A stretch of 9,493 bases of DNA from contig CABZJG010000061.1 in assembly GCA_902525995.1 (NCBI GenBank), positions 1 through 9,493 of the forward strand. Direction: 5' to 3'. The translations under genes and the position numbers were made by a program. This document shows positions 6,934 through 9,493 of the stretch, in pieces (the stretch's first letter is position 1; each line of letters opens with the position of its first letter). This DNA comes from Paracoccaceae bacterium (GTDB taxonomy: Bacteria; Pseudomonadota; Alphaproteobacteria; Rhodobacterales; Rhodobacteraceae). The notes under the pieces are model-generated. The model made no database searches. It saw nothing but the letters and a program-made list of their open reading frames with translations, and had not been told where the DNA came from.

Positions 6934-9324
6934 ATGACCGAGCAAATGGTATTTCCAAAACCCAAATCAATTTCGGGGGTGATTACACCGGGCCTGTCGG
7001 TCCTGCCGGCTGGGGTTGAACGCCATCCAATTCCGGGCGGCGGCAGCCGTGCTGTGCCGATTTTTGCCGGAGACCAAATTACGCTACAGGACACAGAAGG
7101 CCTGCAGCCAGCTGAAATAGTGTTTTTTGCGCCGGACCGGCGCTCGGATGCCGGCATGATTGGCGCCAAAGGCGGGCGTGATCCTTCGGGGCTTAAAGCC
7201 TCTCTTTTGCAGCATGCATCCGGCCGGCAGGTGATTTATGCGCTCGACAAGGCCGGTTTTGATCTGGCGCAGGCCGATGGCACGCTTGTCTTTGCCGAAG
7301 GCTCACGCCCGGGCGATACGGCAAGTTTTACCGCCGCGCAGGATGGGCTTTTGATTGTCTGCGCCGCTGGCGGTGCGATGGAGGCGGATGAGCAATGGGC
7401 CCCGACCGAGATCGTGCTGTTTGTCAAACGGCTTACGCCGTTGATGCGCAAGGGCGATGCGCTCATGCCCGACCCTCTGGCCGACCCTTTGGTGGATATT
7501 AATATCCAGCCGGGTGAGGCAAAGCCCTATGAGGTCAAAGCCGGAGAGTTTATTCAGGTCGTGGATGTTCAGGGCCGTGAATGCAGTGATTTTCAAGCCT
7601 TTTCACGGCGTGCGCTCGACAGCGGGCTTGAGCGCGATATTGATCCGACAACCACCCGCTCCTTGATGGGATCGCTCTATCCTGCACCGGGCCTGCACGC
7701 GAAATATTTTTCCGTCGATCAAGAGCCGCTGGTGGAAATTGTGCAAGATACTGTGGCCCGCCATGATACCTTTGGGCTAGCCTGCACAGCGCGCTATTAT
7801 GAAGATCTGGGCTATCCGGGGCATATAAATTGCTCGGATAATATCACCCGCGAACTGGCTGCCTATGACGTTCGCCCGAGGGTCGGCTGGCCGGCAATCA
7901 ACTTCTTTTTCAACACGATTTTGGATGACACCCACGCGATCTCGATGGATGAGCCATATTCGCGTCCGGGGGATTATGTCCTGCTCAGAGCTTTGACTGA
8001 TTTGGTATGTATATCAACGGCTTGCCCATGCGATATTGATCCTGCAAACGGCTGGAACCCGACCGATATTCAGGTTCGCACCTATAAGAAATCCGAAGAT
8101 TTCAAGCGCTCGATTGGATGGCGCAAAACCCCGGGGGCTGATATGGAAGAAACGAAAAAAACCGGCTTTCATGACTGTTTTGCGCGGCACACGCGCAACT
8201 TTGTTGAATATGCTGGCTACTGGTTGCCCCAAGATATGACCAACCATGGCAGCATTGCCGAATACTGGGCCGCGCGCGAGCGGGCGGTGATTATGGATCT
8301 GTCGCCGCTGCGCAAATATGAGGTCACCGGTCCGGACGCCGAGGCGTTGATGCAGCTCTGCGTGACGCGTGATGTGAAAAAAATTCCGGTGGGCGGCATT
8401 TCCTACACGGCCATGTGTTATGAACACGGCGGTATGATTGACGACGGCACAGTGTTTCGTCTGGGCGAGACCAATTTTCGCTGGATCGGCGGCAATGACC
8501 AGTCCGGTCTGTGGCTGCGCAAACAAGCGCAAGAGCGCGGCATGAATGTCTGGGTGCGCAGCTCGACCGATCATCACTGCAACGTTGCCGTGCAGGGGCC
8601 CAAATCACGCGATATCTTAAAAGATATCATCTGGACGCCGCCGCATCAGCCAACGGTGGAGGAACTGCCCTGGTTCCGCCTGACGGTCGGGCGGCTTGGC
8701 GATTTTCATGGCCCCTCTGTGGTGGTCAGTCGCACCGGCTATTCCGGCGAGCTTGGCTATGAAGTGTTTTGCCACCCCAAAGATGCCACGCAGATTTTTG
8801 ATGCCATTTGGCAAGCCGGCGCGCCGCATGGGATGGTGCCTCTTGGTCTAGGGGCGCTGGATATGCTGCGCATTGAAGCGGGGCTTATTTTCGCCGGATC
8901 GGAATTTGATGATCAAACCGACCCGATGGAAGCCGGTATTGGCTTTGCTGTGCCTTTAAAAAGCAAGACCGATGATTTCATCGGCCGCGCTGCGCTTGAG
9001 CGGCGCAAGGCGTATCCGCAAAAGAAACTGGTGGGGCTTGAGCTGAGCGGCGGTGTGGTGCCCACGCCCGGCGATTGTGTGCATATTGGCAAGCCGCAAA
9101 TCGGCGAAGTGACGTCCGCGCTGAAATCACCGGTTCTGGGCAAAGTGATTGCCTTGGCCCGCCTTGATATTGCCCATGCCGAGATCGGCACCGAGGTCGA
9201 GGTCGGACGATTGGATGGCGATCAGATGCGGCTCAGCGCAACGAGTGTCCCGTTTCCGCATTTTGATCCTAAAAAAGAACGGGTCAAAGGCAATTACGCA
9301 CCGGCAGAGCCTGCCCAAGTGTGA
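6934..9324 (+). CDS. tdm: TMAO demethylase, DUF1989-GcvT fusion (Tdm)
   Basis: This is a 796-residue cytoplasmic enzyme with two parts. Residues ~1-400 are DUF1989-like, with ECSD (C217, D219), C284, HINCSDN (H297, C300) and CPC (C364, C366). Residues ~415-796 are an aminomethyltransferase/DmdA-type folate domain with HGSIAEYW (438 on), GGMIDD (D503-D504), RTGYSGELGYE (600-610) and GLGALDMLRIEAG (638-650). Methylocella silvestris Tdm, as I recall it, has this architecture: the zinc-binding N-domain splits TMAO to dimethylamine plus formaldehyde, and the C-domain condenses formaldehyde with tetrahydrofolate to 5,10-methylene-THF. The cysteines here match its reported zinc ligands with a constant offset, from memory. 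ATG 6934 is chosen because AGGGGG (6923-6928) is 5 bases upstream; GTG 6931 would be too close. It is last in the operon, directly behind the transporter. The alternative is a demethylase for another methylated amine or betaine. Confidence 0.8.
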   Translation: MTEQMVFPKPKSISGVITPGLSVLPAGVERHPIPGGGSRAVPIFAGDQITLQDTEGLQPAEIVFFAPDRRSDAGMIGAKGGRDPSGLKASLLQHASGRQVIYALDKAGFDLAQADGTLVFAEGSRPGDTASFTAAQDGLLIVCAAGGAMEADEQWAPTEIVLFVKRLTPLMRKGDALMPDPLADPLVDINIQPGEAKPYEVKAGEFIQVVDVQGRECSDFQAFSRRALDSGLERDIDPTTTRSLMGSLYPAPGLHAKYFSVDQEPLVEIVQDTVARHDTFGLACTARYYEDLGYPGHINCSDNITRELAAYDVRPRVGWPAINFFFNTILDDTHAISMDEPYSRPGDYVLLRALTDLVCISTACPCDIDPANGWNPTDIQVRTYKKSEDFKRSIGWRKTPGADMEETKKTGFHDCFARHTRNFVEYAGYWLPQDMTNHGSIAEYWAARERAVIMDLSPLRKYEVTGPDAEALMQLCVTRDVKKIPVGGISYTAMCYEHGGMIDDGTVFRLGETNFRWIGGNDQSGLWLRKQAQERGMNVWVRSSTDHHCNVAVQGPKSRDILKDIIWTPPHQPTVEELPWFRLTVGRLGDFHGPSVVVSRTGYSGELGYEVFCHPKDATQIFDAIWQAGAPHGMVPLGLGALDMLRIEAGLIFAGSEFDDQTDPMEAGIGFAVPLKSKTDDFIGRAALERRKAYPQKKLVGLELSGGVVPTPGDCVHIGKPQIGEVTSALKSPVLGKVIALARLDIAHAEIGTEVEVGRLDGDQMRLSATSVPFPHFDPKKERVKGNYAPAEPAQV

Positions 9325-9334
9325 TAGGGGGATG
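9323..9334 (+). repeat. 12-base junction sequence, copy 2, after tdm
   Basis: GATAGGGGGATG overlaps the tdm stop codon. It presents AGGGGG directly against an ATG (9332), with no spacer. The ATG opens a 14-codon frame (MTKPALRQIRAILL, stop 9374-9376). In copy 1 a second ATG, five bases further on, gives a proper spacing; here that ATG is missing. This may be the remnant of a further operon gene's start, or a non-coding coincidence. Confidence 0.4.
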
Positions 9335-9392
9335 ACAAAGCCAGCGCTGCGGCAGATAAGGGCTATTCTACTATAAGCGGTACACACCCTCG

Positions 9393-9493
9393 ATGAGTGT
9401 TTTTTTGGAATTTTCGCCGCCTTATCATGGGGCGTGCATGACCTTTTGGTGCGTCAGGTGACGCAGCGAATGGGCACCAGCACTGCGCTCAGC
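9393..9493 (+). CDS. EamA/DMT-family transporter, 5' end only, apparent frameshift at T7 run
   Basis: Bases 9407-9493 encode GIFAALSWGVHDLLVRQV and on to the window edge. This resembles the first membrane helix and following WGxHDLLVR segment of EamA-type (drug/metabolite superfamily) inner-membrane transporters. That frame has no ATG, GTG or TTG between its upstream stop (9374-9376) and 9407; the first in-frame GTG (9434) would cut off the first helix. The ATG at 9393 lies in another frame, joined across a run of seven T (9400-9406). One extra T would give ATG AGT GTT TTT TTT GGA and a normal MSVFFGIFAALSWG start. The gene is therefore either frameshifted or carries a homopolymer error. The substrate is unknown, and no strong Shine-Dalgarno sequence precedes 9393. 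Confidence 0.55.

Noticed and set aside
1..9493. CRISPR arrays, tRNA or rRNA genes, insertion sequences, phage genes
   Set aside because: No regularly spaced repeats, RNA-gene signatures, transposase motifs or terminal inverted repeats were seen on either strand.

Overview
The window looks like marine Rhodobacterales (Roseobacter-type alphaproteobacterial) DNA. This rests on the family content, on gene order resembling the known TMAO loci of that group, and on a moderate GC content. The centrepiece is a four-gene operon on the + strand (2662-9324) that reads as a trimethylamine N-oxide (TMAO) uptake and demethylation module: periplasmic binding protein (tmoX), ATPase (tmoV), double-length permease (tmoW) and a DUF1989-GcvT fusion matching TMAO demethylase (tdm). 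TMAO would be captured in the periplasm, imported, and cleaved to dimethylamine and formaldehyde, with the one-carbon unit passed to tetrahydrofolate. No trimethylamine monooxygenase (tmm) or dimethylamine monooxygenase gene is visible in the window.

Left part. The window opens inside a gene on the + strand (1-725) for a cysteine-containing, probably secreted protein with an EF-hand-like loop; it is interrupted by one in-frame TGA. Converging on it from the - strand is an XRE-cupin regulator gene (750-1379), interrupted by one in-frame TAG between its DNA-binding and cupin halves. Next, also on the - strand, is an intact GcvA-like LysR regulator (1534-2460). It is divergent from tmoX across a 201-base control region holding a spaced inverted repeat, and is the best candidate for the operon's regulator.

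Operon details. tmoX and tmoV are separated by 73 bases containing a perfect 10-bp hairpin whose 3' arm contains the Shine-Dalgarno sequence of tmoV. This could set a higher dose of binding protein than of membrane components. tmoV and tmoW overlap as TAATG, and tdm follows tmoW by 9 bases, so the last three genes should be translationally tied.

Right end. After tdm there is a near-copy of the tmoW/tdm junction with an orphan 14-codon frame, then the first ~100 bases of an EamA/DMT-family transporter gene. Its start codon and conserved body are in different frames, offset across a T7 run. Three lesions (TGA, TAG, frameshift) therefore lie on the flanks of an operon that is itself intact. Recent gene decay or consensus sequence errors would both explain this, and the sequence alone cannot decide between them.
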